Of a DNA stretch of 64,000 nt, positions 33,452-42,232 are shown one piece after another. Positions within the stretch are counted from its first letter, which is position 1. The number at the start of each line of letters is the position of its first letter. The translations under genes were made by a program, and so were the position numbers. Source of the DNA: Ardenticatenaceae bacterium (GTDB lineage Bacteria; Chloroflexota; Anaerolineae; Promineifilales; Promineifilaceae); NCBI GenBank assembly GCA_020634395.1, contig JACKBU010000011.1, positions 62,001 to 126,000 on the forward strand, given 5' to 3'. The notes beneath the pieces are model-generated. The model did no database searches. It had not been told where the DNA came from and saw nothing but the letters and a program-made list of their open reading frames with translations.

Positions 33452-34035
33452 GGCACGGCCGTTCGCTCCCAGCGCGGATTATCCACAACTGCCGGCTGCC
33501 CCTCTTGCTCGACGATCAGTTTGCGGAAACCTTGCTGTTCGATTGTGCCATAGTCGTGGCCCGCGTTCCCCGGGTAAATAAAAAACGTGATGAGATCTTC
33601 GTCCGGGCTGACGTTAACGGAGCGGTGCGCCCAGCGCGGCAGCACATACAGCACGCGACCGGGACTCAGCGCTTCCACAGCCCATTCCCCTTCTGGCGTT
33701 TCCATCACCATGTACCCCTGTCCTTTCAGGCAGTAGTACACCTCGCCTGTTTCCAGAACCTCATGAAAATGCCCTTTGGTCATGTGATATTCGCTGCCCA
33801 CCTTGCCGGGATGGACGATGGAGATGCCGTGCTGCAGTTCTCCAGGCTGAACGGGCCGCTGCAGTTCATATACCTCGTACAGCAGCGGGTTAGCGGCGTT
33901 CAGCAGCGCTTCATAAGCCGCCTCATCTAGAAACTGTCCTTTCATCGCGCTGAGACGGCGCTGGATATGGTTGTCGAACTCCGAGGGAACGAAGTCTGGA
34001 CTGTTGAGATTAAAGGTAAAGGGTACTGCTTTCAC
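33448..34035 (-). CDS. cupin-type glucose-6-phosphate isomerase-like protein
   Basis: 195 residues of the archaeal-type phosphoglucose isomerase family. GSEYHMTKGHFHE supplies the metal-binding His-x-His and Glu, GEVYYCLKGQGYMVME the second half, and VLPRWAHRSVN the last His. Known enzymes isomerise glucose-6-P and fructose-6-P; in this operon a related sugar phosphate is equally possible. Start is GTG at 34035 with AAGGAG eight bases upstream, overlapping the previous stop as GTGA. Confidence 0.9.
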   Translation of the reverse strand: MKAVPFTFNLNSPDFVPSEFDNHIQRRLSAMKGQFLDEAAYEALLNAANPLLYEVYELQRPVQPGELQHGISIVHPGKVGSEYHMTKGHFHEVLETGEVYYCLKGQGYMVMETPEGEWAVEALSPGRVLYVLPRWAHRSVNVSPDEDLITFFIYPGNAGHDYGTIEQQGFRKLIVEQEGQPAVVDNPRWERTAVP

Positions 34036-34988
34036 GAATGGGACTCCTTTTTGTGGGGGACAGCCAGGCGGCGGGCAATGTTCCCCCCCGTGAGATTATT
34101 TATGGTTGCCGCTGGCAGTTCCATATTTGCCAGACGGGAGCGAATTTGGGTAACAAAAGCGGCCAGTCCCGGCTGCCCGCCCATCGTTTGCCACATGTGG
34201 CTGTAGGCCATGTCTGTGGCCAGGACAATTTGGGTTTCCAGCCCGGCCGCTATCATCTTTTCCAGCAGAGGCCAGACGGCCGTTTCCGGATCATACTTGC
34301 TGCGATAAAAGGTATCATATTCCAACATCGCGCCTGTCTGGGCGATCGCCTTATGGAAGCCAAAATCCGGCCGTTTGTCAACATGGCAGAAAACCAGCCG
34401 CTGCGGATCAACTTGCTGGGCGAGGAAAAACTCCAGAAAGGCTTCGACGGCCAGACCCTTCTCCGTATGCATTTCTATGGCGCAACCCGTAGCCCGGCAG
34501 GCGGCCGCAGCGGCCTCCAACAAGTGGCGGGGTGTCTGTTCAAAACTAGCCTCTCCGGCAATTTTCAGGAAACCGGCGCGAACTGGGGTAGCTGTGTCCT
34601 GTGTTTCGTATAGGGATTCCAGCAGCTCGCCAACAAACAGATCGGATGCGGCTTCTGCCGTCATCTGCCACAGCATGGGGTGGGGAGGGTAGTAGCGCCG
34701 CAGATGAAAGCCGGTGCAGGCCACTACGTGAACGCCGCTGTCGTGAGAGAGTTGGGCCAGATAACGGCCGTTTCGGCCACATCCCCCTGGCTGGCAGTCC
34801 ACAATAGTTCCGCCGCCCGCTGCCCGGTACTGCTGCAGTTCCTGCCGGATGGCGGCTTCGTCATTGAGCACCGGTGCCTCCGGGTCGGCGCCGGCTACCG
34901 GCTCGATCCACAAATGATTATGCCCATCGGTGATGCCCAGGGCTTCCGGCGCCAACGGCCCTAAAACGGTTGTAACCAGTTCGTCCAT
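34032..34988 (-). CDS. phosphotriesterase-family metal hydrolase, lactonase candidate
   Basis: 318 residues of the amidohydrolase superfamily. GITDGHNHLW gives the N-terminal H-x-H, FLKIAGEA the carboxylated bridging Lys, IEMHTE and VFCHVDKRPD the two further His, and VLATDMAYSHMW the catalytic Asp. Bacterial homologs outside the pesticide hydrolases are mainly lactonases. With a MocA oxidoreductase and an alcohol dehydrogenase directly upstream, hydrolysis of a sugar lactone is the likeliest job; this is inference. Confidence 0.9.
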   Translation of the reverse strand: MDELVTTVLGPLAPEALGITDGHNHLWIEPVAGADPEAPVLNDEAAIRQELQQYRAAGGGTIVDCQPGGCGRNGRYLAQLSHDSGVHVVACTGFHLRRYYPPHPMLWQMTAEAASDLFVGELLESLYETQDTATPVRAGFLKIAGEASFEQTPRHLLEAAAAACRATGCAIEMHTEKGLAVEAFLEFFLAQQVDPQRLVFCHVDKRPDFGFHKAIAQTGAMLEYDTFYRSKYDPETAVWPLLEKMIAAGLETQIVLATDMAYSHMWQTMGGQPGLAAFVTQIRSRLANMELPAATINNLTGGNIARRLAVPHKKESHS

Positions 34989-34989
34989 G

Positions 34990-36033
34990 TTACGGCTCCA
35001 GGGAAACTCTTAGATTTTGGCCGTCGGCTGCGGCGGCAAAGGCGGCCACGGCGTCGGCCAGGGCGAACCGCGCGGTGATCAGGGGTGTCAGCTCCAGCAG
35101 CCCGGAGTTTACGATGTCGGCCGCGCGCAGACAGTCATAGGTGCTGCACGCCGTCGTGCCGGTGACGATCAGCTCTTTGTAATGCACCGTGTTGGCGTTG
35201 AAGCGGATGATCGGATCGTCTTTGGGCAGCCCGCCAAACAGGTTGATGCGCCCGCCGACGGCCGTTATTTCCAGCGCGGCTTCCTGTGCTACCTTGGAAG
35301 GAGCCGCGACGATGACGACATCTGCGCCACGGCCGTCGCTTTCTGCCAGCACGACTTCGCGCAAATCTTCGGACACCGGGTCTACTACCCGATCTGCACC
35401 CAGTGTCTGGGCCTGTGCCCGCCGTCCGGCAGCCGGTTCGCTGACGATAGTACGCAGTGCCCCGCGCAAATTAGCCAGCTTCATGTGCAAAATGCCGATT
35501 GGCCCGGCTCCCATCACTACCACGACGTCGCCGGCGTGGACGTTGACGGCGTTTTGGCCGCGCAGGACGCAGGCCAGCGGCTCAATCAGCGCCGCTACGG
35601 CCGGATCAATCGCTTCGTCGACGGGTATCAGGTTGCCCTGCTGAATAGCGAGGGCGGGCACGCGCAGGTACTCGGCGAATGCGCCATCGAGGTTGATGCC
35701 AATGGCCTGAAATTCGGGATCCATGTTATTGTTGCCGGAGATGGTGGCCCGGTGACGGCCGTTGCCCATATTGGGGGCCACAAACACACGCTGCCCAGTT
35801 GCATACCCCGCCACGTCGCGGCCCAGGGCGGCAATCGTCCCCACCACTTCGTGCCCCGGAATACGCACCGCGCCCGGCGGATAATGGCGATGCCCGCCTT
35901 TGTAGATGCGTAAATCAGTGCCGCAGATGTTGGCGTTCAGCACCTTGATCAGCGCTTCGTCCGGCCCAATTTCTGGGCACGGCCGTTCCTCTACGCGAAT
36001 GTCTTCAGGTCCGTGATAGACGGCAGCTAACAT
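34990..36033 (-). CDS. medium-chain (zinc-ADH-like) polyol dehydrogenase, structural-zinc lobe altered
   Basis: 347 residues. NICGTDLRIYKGGH and IPGHEVVG hold the catalytic zinc Cys and His-Glu, and VVVVMGAGPIGILHM the NAD-binding loop, all intact. The lobe that normally carries four structural-zinc cysteines reads PNMGNGRHRATISGNNNM, so none of the four is present. ATG at 36033 has GGAG eight bases upstream and excludes the long upstream extension. Its neighbours (MocA dehydrogenase before, lactonase after) suggest polyol or sugar oxidation. Confidence 0.92.
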   Translation of the reverse strand: MLAAVYHGPEDIRVEERPCPEIGPDEALIKVLNANICGTDLRIYKGGHRHYPPGAVRIPGHEVVGTIAALGRDVAGYATGQRVFVAPNMGNGRHRATISGNNNMDPEFQAIGINLDGAFAEYLRVPALAIQQGNLIPVDEAIDPAVAALIEPLACVLRGQNAVNVHAGDVVVVMGAGPIGILHMKLANLRGALRTIVSEPAAGRRAQAQTLGADRVVDPVSEDLREVVLAESDGRGADVVIVAAPSKVAQEAALEITAVGGRINLFGGLPKDDPIIRFNANTVHYKELIVTGTTACSTYDCLRAADIVNSGLLELTPLITARFALADAVAAFAAAADGQNLRVSLEP

Positions 36034-36052
36034 AGTTGGTTCTCCATGAATG

Positions 36053-37114
36053 TTATGCCTGCCAGGGCACCGGCAGTGCCGGGTCCATGATTTCATCCAG
36101 GCGCACCGGGCGGCCTTCCAACATAGATTTCGTGCCGGCCAGGACGGAGGCGACAGCCCAACGGCCGTCTTCGCCCCCCACGCGCGGCTTTTGCCCGGTT
36201 TGTACGCACTCAACAAAGTGTTGGATTTCGTGGATGTAGGCCCAGGCGAAGCGCTCCGGCCAGCGCCGGTAGATCGGCGTCACCAGTCCCTGGTCGCGGT
36301 TGATGCAGACCACCACGTCCATGCCCTGCATCGAGCCAATCTGCATGATGCCCTGCTTACCGATAATTTCCACCCGCGCGTCGTAGCCGTAATCGCAGGG
36401 GCAAACGCCGGAGATGCTGCCCAGCGCTCCGGATTCAAATTTGAGGGTGGCAAACATGTTGTCGTAGAAGTGCTCAGCGTGGGCGCCGCGTTCTGCTCCC
36501 TTGAAATTGGCCGTCTCCAGGTAGATGCGCTGCGGATTAGACCCCATCAGCCAGCGCACGCAGTCCAGGTCGTGGCTGTTCACTTCGGCGATCATGCCGT
36601 TGGAGGTGCGAATGTCGTTGGCCCAGGCGGGCGGCAGCCCTGGCCCGTGGGTGAGCGATTTGATGAGCATCGGCTCGCCAATTTCCCCGGCGAAGAGGCG
36701 CTCGGCGGCGGCGACGAACTCCGGATCGAAGCGGCGCATGAAGCCCAGCTGTAGAATCAGGCCGCGCCCTTCCGTGGCAGCGATGATGTCGTCGCATTCG
36801 GCCAGGTTCATCGCCATCGGCTTTTCCAGAAAGACGTGTTTGCCATGTTCGGCGGCCAGCAGGGCCAGTTCGCGGTGGGTGAAGGTGGGCGTGGTGATGA
36901 CGACGGCCTCGAAATCGGCTTTGTCCAGGGCTGCGGCGAGGGTGGGGAAACGGCCGTCGATGCCAAATTCATCCCCTGTTTCGTGCAGCATGTTCGCCGC
37001 CGGGTCAACCAGGGCGACCACATCGCCATCGGGCACATAACGCTTCAGTGTGCCGGAATGCAGCTTGCCCACGCGCCCGGCGCCAATCATGCAAATTCGC
37101 ACTTGTTGACTCAT
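36053..37114 (-). CDS. Gfo/Idh/MocA oxidoreductase, inositol-2-dehydrogenase-like
   Basis: 353 residues. Rossmann loop ICMIGAGRVGKLHSG, the family motif VFLEKPMAMN (EKP with the conserved Lys), and catalytic region EVNSHDLDCVRWLMG with Asp and His as in IolG. An inositol or sugar dehydrogenase using NAD(P) is likely. ATG at 37114 has GAGGAG ten bases upstream. Nineteen bases separate it from the zinc-ADH-like gene downstream. Confidence 0.92.
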   Translation of the reverse strand: MSQQVRICMIGAGRVGKLHSGTLKRYVPDGDVVALVDPAANMLHETGDEFGIDGRFPTLAAALDKADFEAVVITTPTFTHRELALLAAEHGKHVFLEKPMAMNLAECDDIIAATEGRGLILQLGFMRRFDPEFVAAAERLFAGEIGEPMLIKSLTHGPGLPPAWANDIRTSNGMIAEVNSHDLDCVRWLMGSNPQRIYLETANFKGAERGAHAEHFYDNMFATLKFESGALGSISGVCPCDYGYDARVEIIGKQGIMQIGSMQGMDVVVCINRDQGLVTPIYRRWPERFAWAYIHEIQHFVECVQTGQKPRVGGEDGRWAVASVLAGTKSMLEGRPVRLDEIMDPALPVPWQA

Positions 37115-37139
37115 TGAAGTTTGTCTCCTCGGTCTAAAT

Positions 37140-38672
37140 CTAATGAACAAAAAAATCTCGTAATGCCGCTTGCAGGGTAATGTGTCTGGCTACCAGCGGC
37201 TGGTAGAGGGCGTACACGGCCGTATCAGGCTGCAGCGGCTCGTCGGCCGGTTGGGCATGGCGCGCTGCCACCTCCGCTAAATCATCAAAAATACCTGCCG
37301 CCTTGCCGGCGATCATGGCGCTGCCCCAACTGCCGAACTCCGTGCGCTGCAGCCGCTGGTAGGGCACGCCCAGCACATCGGCCTTGATCTGGTTCCAAAC
37401 GTTGTTGCGCGCCCCGCCGCCAATGGCCCGCGTTTCGGTCAGGGCCAGATTGGGCACGGCCTGGCGCAAAATGCGCAGGTAATAGGCATATTCGTAGGCA
37501 ATGCTCTCCAAAATGGAGCGGGCAAAATGCGCCTGCTGGTGGCTCCACGAGAAACCGATCCAGGCGCCGCGCATTTCCGGCGTAGCCGGGCAAATACGCC
37601 CGCCCAGGTGCGGCGAGAAAAACAGTCCCTCCGAACCGGGTGGCACCTGGGCAGCCAGATCGATCATGCGGTCGTACAGGTCATAGGTCCAGCCTTGCAG
37701 TTCACCGTGCAGGGTGTTGAAGAAATGGTCACGAAACCAGCGCAGCGCCTGCCCGCCGCCGCCGATATAGGCCAGCGGGTTCCACAGGCCGGGAATGACC
37801 GAGCGCATGGTGAGCAGCGCCCGATTTTCCACGTCGGCGAAGTAGGTGTCGGTGGAGGCGGCCAGCACGGAGGCGGTTCCGGCGACGTCGAACAACATGC
37901 CGGGCCGGACGACACCCGCGCCGAGAGCGTTGGCGGCTGTGTCGCCGCAGCCGGCGGCGATGAGTGTGCCAGGAGCCAGCCCAAATTCGGCCGCTGCCTG
38001 CTCTGTTACTTCGCCGACGACGTGCCAGGGTTCAACGATGCGCGGCAGTTTGGCCTGATCGATGCCCAGGTCTGTGCAGAGTTCATCGGACCACGTACCG
38101 TTTTGGGCGTCGCTGAGAGCGGTAAAGTGCAGAAAGGTGTAGTCGATAAACGCTTCGTCGGCTGAAAGCCCGGCCATGCGTCCGGCGACGTAGGCAGAGG
38201 GCATGAGGAATTTGGCGATACGGCCGTATTCCTGCGGCCGTTCCTCCTTCCACCACAAAATTTTTGGCCCATGATCACAGGTAGGGGGACAGCCCGTGAG
38301 CCGGGTAACCTGTTCGCCAAAGTGGGCGTCGATGTATTCGATGTACGGCTGGCAGCGCATGTCCAACCAGGAATCGAAGCGGGTAGCAGCCTGGTAGTTT
38401 TCGTCGATAGCGCCGACGCCGGCCATCTGGCTGTCGAAGGCCAGGCTGGCGATTTGCCGGGGGTCGATGCCGCTTTCTTGCACGCATTGGCGGATGGTTT
38501 GTGCGGCCGTGCGGTAGAAATCTTCGTTTTCCTGCTCTACGACGCCGGGCTTGGGATAATAAAGCGGGACTTCGGCCACGGCTTCGGCCACGAGACGGCC
38601 GTCGGCTGTATATAGGGCTGCTTTGGTACTGCTGGTTCCTAAATCAACGCCTAGTAGATAGGTCGTATTCAT
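37140..38672 (-). CDS. FGGY-family carbohydrate kinase (xylulokinase-like)
   Basis: 510 residues. YLLGVDLGTSSTKAALY is the N-terminal phosphate loop, IASLAFDSQMAGVGAID the FGGY first signature region, GCGDTAANALGAGVVRPG and VAGTASVL the ATP-site motifs, and IGGGARNNVWNQIKADVLG the second signature. Substrates in the family include xylulose, ribulose, fuculose, glycerol and branched ketoses; this one opens the second half of the leftward cluster right after a GntR operator candidate. Two adjacent ATG codons (38675, 38672) are possible starts. Confidence 0.93.
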   Translation of the reverse strand: MNTTYLLGVDLGTSSTKAALYTADGRLVAEAVAEVPLYYPKPGVVEQENEDFYRTAAQTIRQCVQESGIDPRQIASLAFDSQMAGVGAIDENYQAATRFDSWLDMRCQPYIEYIDAHFGEQVTRLTGCPPTCDHGPKILWWKEERPQEYGRIAKFLMPSAYVAGRMAGLSADEAFIDYTFLHFTALSDAQNGTWSDELCTDLGIDQAKLPRIVEPWHVVGEVTEQAAAEFGLAPGTLIAAGCGDTAANALGAGVVRPGMLFDVAGTASVLAASTDTYFADVENRALLTMRSVIPGLWNPLAYIGGGGQALRWFRDHFFNTLHGELQGWTYDLYDRMIDLAAQVPPGSEGLFFSPHLGGRICPATPEMRGAWIGFSWSHQQAHFARSILESIAYEYAYYLRILRQAVPNLALTETRAIGGGARNNVWNQIKADVLGVPYQRLQRTEFGSWGSAMIAGKAAGIFDDLAEVAARHAQPADEPLQPDTAVYALYQPLVARHITLQAALRDFFVH

Positions 38673-38706
38673 CATCTAGCCTACTTTTGCCTTCAGTCTA
38701 ATCCAA

Positions 38707-38729
38707 CCTGTAATCCTGTGATTACAAGT
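38707..38729 (-). promoter_or_regulatory. GntR operator candidate upstream of the kinase operon
   Basis: A perfect inverted repeat TGTAAT-N6-ATTACA lies 35 bases upstream of the FGGY kinase. Over 23 bases it matches 19 positions of the site in front of the GntR gene at 49733-49755. This suggests that the kinase-to-isomerase genes form a separate transcription unit under the same regulator. The rest of the 38676-38867 gap has no recognised feature. Confidence 0.65.
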
Positions 38730-38867
38730 TGTGCCGAGTAAGAAAAGAGAATGGGTAGTAAAGTAGTAAAAGCATGGATTCACGGGATGTTTGAGAAAAA
38801 GAACCATAGGCCGAAAAGGGTTGGATGTGGGCAGCAGAATGATCAGCCTATGGACAAACGGCCGTGT

Positions 38868-39698
38868 CTAAAGTAGCCGCGAAAGATGCTCGAAGCTGCG
38901 AATAGCTTCTGGCACCGTGCCGCATTCCACGCTGAATACAATGTCGTGGTCCTGAGCAACCGGTTTGACAATGTCAATGACCCGCTGCCAGTCCACCACG
39001 CCTTCACCGCAGGCACAGCCGACCGGCGTGCCGGTTACTTTGCCGCGCTCCGCTTCGCCTTGCTGCAGGCTGATGTCCTTGGCGTGTAAGTGCACCAACC
39101 GGTCGCGCACGTGTTCCAGCCAATCATATGGATCGGAACCGCCAGCCAGATAGCTGTTGCCCGTATCGTAGTTAATGCCAATGGCCGGAGAGTGGACCAG
39201 GTTATAGATAGCATCCAGGCCATCAGGTGTTTTGCTATATTGCTGGTGGGGTTCCAAACCGATTTTGATGCCATGCCGCTCGGCTACCATGGATGCTTCC
39301 GTGAGGGTGTAGGTCATCAGCTGGAAATCCATTTCCTTGCTGGTCCAGGCAGGTTTGGGACCCTCGTCGGTATTGACGACGGGGGCGCCCGCGTCAGCAG
39401 CCCAGCGAATGGCCATCTTCAGATACTCCACGCTAATTTCCGGCTTGCACAGTGGGGTGTGCGAAGACAGACCAGACAGTTTGATGTTGTGCTTCATGCA
39501 CAGGTCCCGTACCCAGAGGGGATCATCATACATCGAGACGGAATGGAAATAACCGGCCTCGCTTAGCAGTTCACGGCCGATATGGACCATCGGTTCGATG
39601 TATTCGTAGCCGATTTCGGCGGCTTTGGCGACTCCCCAGGCAAAAGGTTTGTCGTGATGGCGCACAAATTCCATGTTAACGCCTAGTTTGATTGCCAT
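38868..39698 (-). CDS. sugar phosphate isomerase/epimerase-like TIM barrel (AP_endonuc_2)
   Basis: 276 residues. The four metal ligands of the xylose-isomerase-like barrels can be seen in order: GLEPHQQY (Glu), INYDTGNSYLAGG (Asp), LVHLHAKDIS (His) and VFSVECGT (Glu). Similar proteins include IolE/IolI, hydroxypyruvate isomerase, tagatose 3-epimerase and apiose isomerase. AAAGGA precedes the ATG. Five proteins of this superfamily occur in the cluster; they are divergent from each other. Confidence 0.9.
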   Translation of the reverse strand: MAIKLGVNMEFVRHHDKPFAWGVAKAAEIGYEYIEPMVHIGRELLSEAGYFHSVSMYDDPLWVRDLCMKHNIKLSGLSSHTPLCKPEISVEYLKMAIRWAADAGAPVVNTDEGPKPAWTSKEMDFQLMTYTLTEASMVAERHGIKIGLEPHQQYSKTPDGLDAIYNLVHSPAIGINYDTGNSYLAGGSDPYDWLEHVRDRLVHLHAKDISLQQGEAERGKVTGTPVGCACGEGVVDWQRVIDIVKPVAQDHDIVFSVECGTVPEAIRSFEHLSRLL

Positions 39699-39720
39699 GT
39701 CTTTTCCTTTTTAGGTAACT

Positions 39721-39794
39721 GTTAGTTAGTTGGTTGGTGAGTTGGTTGGTTAGCTGGCGGAAAACCAACCATCAAACTAACCAACAAACAAACT
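39721..39794. repeat. GTTGGTT/AACCAAC intergenic hairpin repeat, copy A
   Basis: A run of GTTGGTT and GTTAGTT units is followed by an AACCAAC/AACTAAC run on the other side of a short loop, so that the transcript can fold into a long stem. It separates two isomerase-like genes. Three further copies lie at 46751-46833, 58130-58249 and 59234-59341. Confidence 0.85.
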
Positions 39795-39823
39795 TCTCCC
39801 GATAGTCTTAGCCGTAACTTCTC

Positions 39824-40699
39824 TTATCCGGCAGCCATGCGTTGGTTGGCGTTGGCGACCAGGTCGCGCACCCAGGCCAGGCTCTTTTCGATCATCGGGC
39901 CGCCTGCCCCTTCGCACTCGATGCTGACGACGCCGTCGTAGCCAATGTCTACGAGGATGTCGAAGCACTTTTGGATGTTTTCGACGTTGACGCCATCGCC
40001 GATGGCCGTCTGGCTGACGGCGATGCCGGTCAGCTCGCCGCGCAGGGAGGCGGCCAGCGACTCGCTGACGTCTTTGACGTGGACGTGGCTGACTTTGTGT
40101 TTGAAGCGGTTGAGGAAGGCGACGGGGTCTTGCCCGGCGATGAACGTATTGCCGGTATCCATGTTCATGCGCAGGTGGGGCGTGTCGAAGAAGTCGAGCA
40201 TCTGGGCCATGAACTCCGGTTTGGTGGTGTAGTAGCCGTGGGGTTCGATGTTGATGATCATGTTGTAGCGCACGGCCGTTTCCAGCACCTCTCCGTAAAT
40301 ACGTTTCATCAGTTCCAAAGCCTGTTCGTCCGTTTGCCCTTCCGGTTTATACATGTGGTCGGTTGTGTCGATGTGATGGCATCCGACTAAGTAGGCCCAA
40401 CGGATAGAGTTCTGGATATACGTGGTACCAATGGAAGCGGCATTGGGGAGGGATAGCGGATAAGCCGCATCCAGTTGTGAAAACTGGACGCCGTAATCCT
40501 CCATTTTGCGCCGCAAAGCCAGGGGGTCTTCCCATAAGGCCACATGCGGCTGGTAGCCTAAACCGTGAATCCAGCTGACGCCATCAATCGTGCCGCATTC
40601 GATGTAGTGCACATCGTTTTGCTGCGCCCACTGCAGGCAGTGCTCAAAGCTCCAGTAGGCACTGTTGAAAGCATCCGTGTGAAAACCAATTTCCATCAT
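39824..40699 (-). CDS. sugar phosphate isomerase/epimerase-like TIM barrel
   Basis: 291 residues. Barrel ligands: IINIEPHGYY (Glu), RMNMDTGNTFIAGQ (Asp), VSHVHVKDVS (His) and VVSIECEG (Glu). N-terminal IGFHTDAFNSAYWSFEHCLQ is characteristic of barrels next to sugar ABC transporters. Start chosen at the first of two ATG (40699), five bases from a GGGGGG Shine-Dalgarno. It follows the solute-binding gene after a hairpin. Confidence 0.9.
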   Translation of the reverse strand: MMEIGFHTDAFNSAYWSFEHCLQWAQQNDVHYIECGTIDGVSWIHGLGYQPHVALWEDPLALRRKMEDYGVQFSQLDAAYPLSLPNAASIGTTYIQNSIRWAYLVGCHHIDTTDHMYKPEGQTDEQALELMKRIYGEVLETAVRYNMIINIEPHGYYTTKPEFMAQMLDFFDTPHLRMNMDTGNTFIAGQDPVAFLNRFKHKVSHVHVKDVSESLAASLRGELTGIAVSQTAIGDGVNVENIQKCFDILVDIGYDGVVSIECEGAGGPMIEKSLAWVRDLVANANQRMAAG

Positions 40700-40734
40700 T
40701 CCAGCCCCCCTCGACACAGGTCGTGGTCGAGTTG

Positions 40735-40763
40735 GTGTGCGGACCGGTGAACGGTCCGCACAC
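40735..40763 (-). repeat. perfect 12-bp stem-loop after the solute-binding protein gene
   Basis: GTGTGCGGACCG (40735-40746) pairs exactly with CGGTCCGCACAC (40752-40763) over a five-base loop. There is no T-run on the transcribed strand, so it is likelier to protect the 3' end of the solute-binding-protein mRNA from decay than to end transcription. Confidence 0.75.
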
Positions 40764-40792
40764 TAGACTAAGTTATTCGATTGGTCAGTTGT

Positions 40793-42091
40793 TTATTGCG
40801 TGCCGCCCCAGCGTTCGGGGAAATCGGGCATGTTTTCGCAGCCGCACATGGCGTAATGCAGTGGCGGCATGTTGGGTTGTACGTACTGATCCAGGTTTTC
40901 GTTGGTGATAACCGGTTGGGGCAGACGCCAGACGGCCGGGACTTCTTCACCATTCATGATGTGGAGGGCAGCGATGATGGGGGTGCGCCACTGGAAGGTG
41001 GGGAAGGTGGGGGCGATGCCTGAAAGGTTGTTCTCTTGCCACTTCACCAGGAAATCTTGCTGGTCTTCACCGACGATGATGGGATAGGGTTGGCCGGCAT
41101 CTTCGAAGGCTTCCAGGGCGGCAACGGCCGTTGCGCCTGCGTCCATCCATACGGCGTCAATCCGGCCAAAACGGTCCAGGTAGTCCGTCACGATCGACTT
41201 CACCTTGGCATTATCGCCATCGCCAAATTCCACACCAATCACGTTGATGCCGGGCGCATCTTCAAAGGCCAACTTGGCCGCCGCCCAGCGCTCTTCCAAC
41301 ACGTCCACGCCAGGTAAGATGCGCAGCGCCAGAACGTTACAGTCTTCGCTGCAGTTATCGATGATGTAACGTGCGCCTGCTTCACCAAAGGCATACCCAC
41401 CAATGGGCTGCACAAAGCTAACCGGGCAGTCCGTGAAAACGCCCCGGTCGAAAACGACTACCGGCAGCTGTTCGCAAGCCTGTTCGATGGCGGGAGTCAG
41501 AGCGGCCGTGGTGTTGGGGGAGACGATGAGGACATCACAGTTGCCGCTGGCTACCAGGTCGGCGATGTCGGCGATTTGCTTTTCGTCACTGCCTTCGGCG
41601 TCTACGTGGATCAGTTCGGCGATTTCCGGATGCAGGTCGGCTTCGGCTTGCATGGTAGTCCAGCCAACGACGCGCCAGGGGTTATTCACACCGGCATTAG
41701 AGAAGCAGAAGGTGTAGGGGCCTTCTTTGGCATACTGGCTGGTATCGACCATTTCCGGGTTGTCCAGCATTTGTATCCAGGGTTGATCGGCCGGGCCTTC
41801 GGGGGTCATGGTCATCTGGCGCATGGAGCGATCATACTGCTCCTGGCTAAAGAACTCAGATTTGACCTGGGCCGCGTCGCTCTCCAGACCGGCGGCGACA
41901 GGCTGTTCAGCGGCCGGTTCTTCGGCCATTGGTTCTTCTTGGGTTGGTGCTGCTTCTTGGGCGGCCGGTTCTTCAGCCGCAGGTTCTTCAGTTGTGGTGG
42001 CGGCGCCGCCACCGCAGGCAACCAGCCCCAACACCAGTATGACAAGTGCGAAAATCAAGAACCAGGGACGCTTAACGTTTTTGAAAAACAT
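40793..42091 (-). CDS. sugar ABC transporter solute-binding lipoprotein (ribose/xylose type)
   Basis: 432 residues with lipobox LVAC (Cys 26), a Glu/Ala/Pro-rich linker to about residue 75, and a periplasmic-binding-protein type 1 domain: YTFCFSNAGVNNPWRVVGW, DVLIVSPNTTAALTPAIEQA, PVVVFDRGVF and PYPIIVGEDQQDFLVKW. It pairs with the ATPase and two permeases upstream. AAGGAGG eight bases before the ATG supports this start, but the frame continues upstream in phase to a second, unused-looking Shine-Dalgarno. Confidence 0.93.
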   Translation of the reverse strand: MFFKNVKRPWFLIFALVILVLGLVACGGGAATTTEEPAAEEPAAQEAAPTQEEPMAEEPAAEQPVAAGLESDAAQVKSEFFSQEQYDRSMRQMTMTPEGPADQPWIQMLDNPEMVDTSQYAKEGPYTFCFSNAGVNNPWRVVGWTTMQAEADLHPEIAELIHVDAEGSDEKQIADIADLVASGNCDVLIVSPNTTAALTPAIEQACEQLPVVVFDRGVFTDCPVSFVQPIGGYAFGEAGARYIIDNCSEDCNVLALRILPGVDVLEERWAAAKLAFEDAPGINVIGVEFGDGDNAKVKSIVTDYLDRFGRIDAVWMDAGATAVAALEAFEDAGQPYPIIVGEDQQDFLVKWQENNLSGIAPTFPTFQWRTPIIAALHIMNGEEVPAVWRLPQPVITNENLDQYVQPNMPPLHYAMCGCENMPDFPERWGGTQ

Positions 42092-42160
42092 TGGATTTCT
42101 CCTCCTTTTAGGAAGTAATGTCTTGTAAACCCATTCAGATAGTGTTTTCGGTCGTTGCAT

Positions 42161-42195
42161 GTGATGCTTTATTATCGAATAAATGTCACCTCCTT
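42161..42195 (-). promoter_or_regulatory. orphan consensus Shine-Dalgarno and adjacent stem-loop
   Basis: On the minus strand a perfect AAGGAGGTGA (42186-42195) has no standard start codon behind it; the next ATG is 25 bases on (42160), in phase with the solute-binding protein. Between them TTTATT-CGAT-AATAAA forms a hairpin flanked by GTGA/TCAC. This could be a leader, a standby ribosome site or the relic of an earlier start. Confidence 0.5.
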
Positions 42196-42232
42196 TTTGT
42201 GGGTGAAGCCGTTACGGCGTGGCCTCTGGTTG

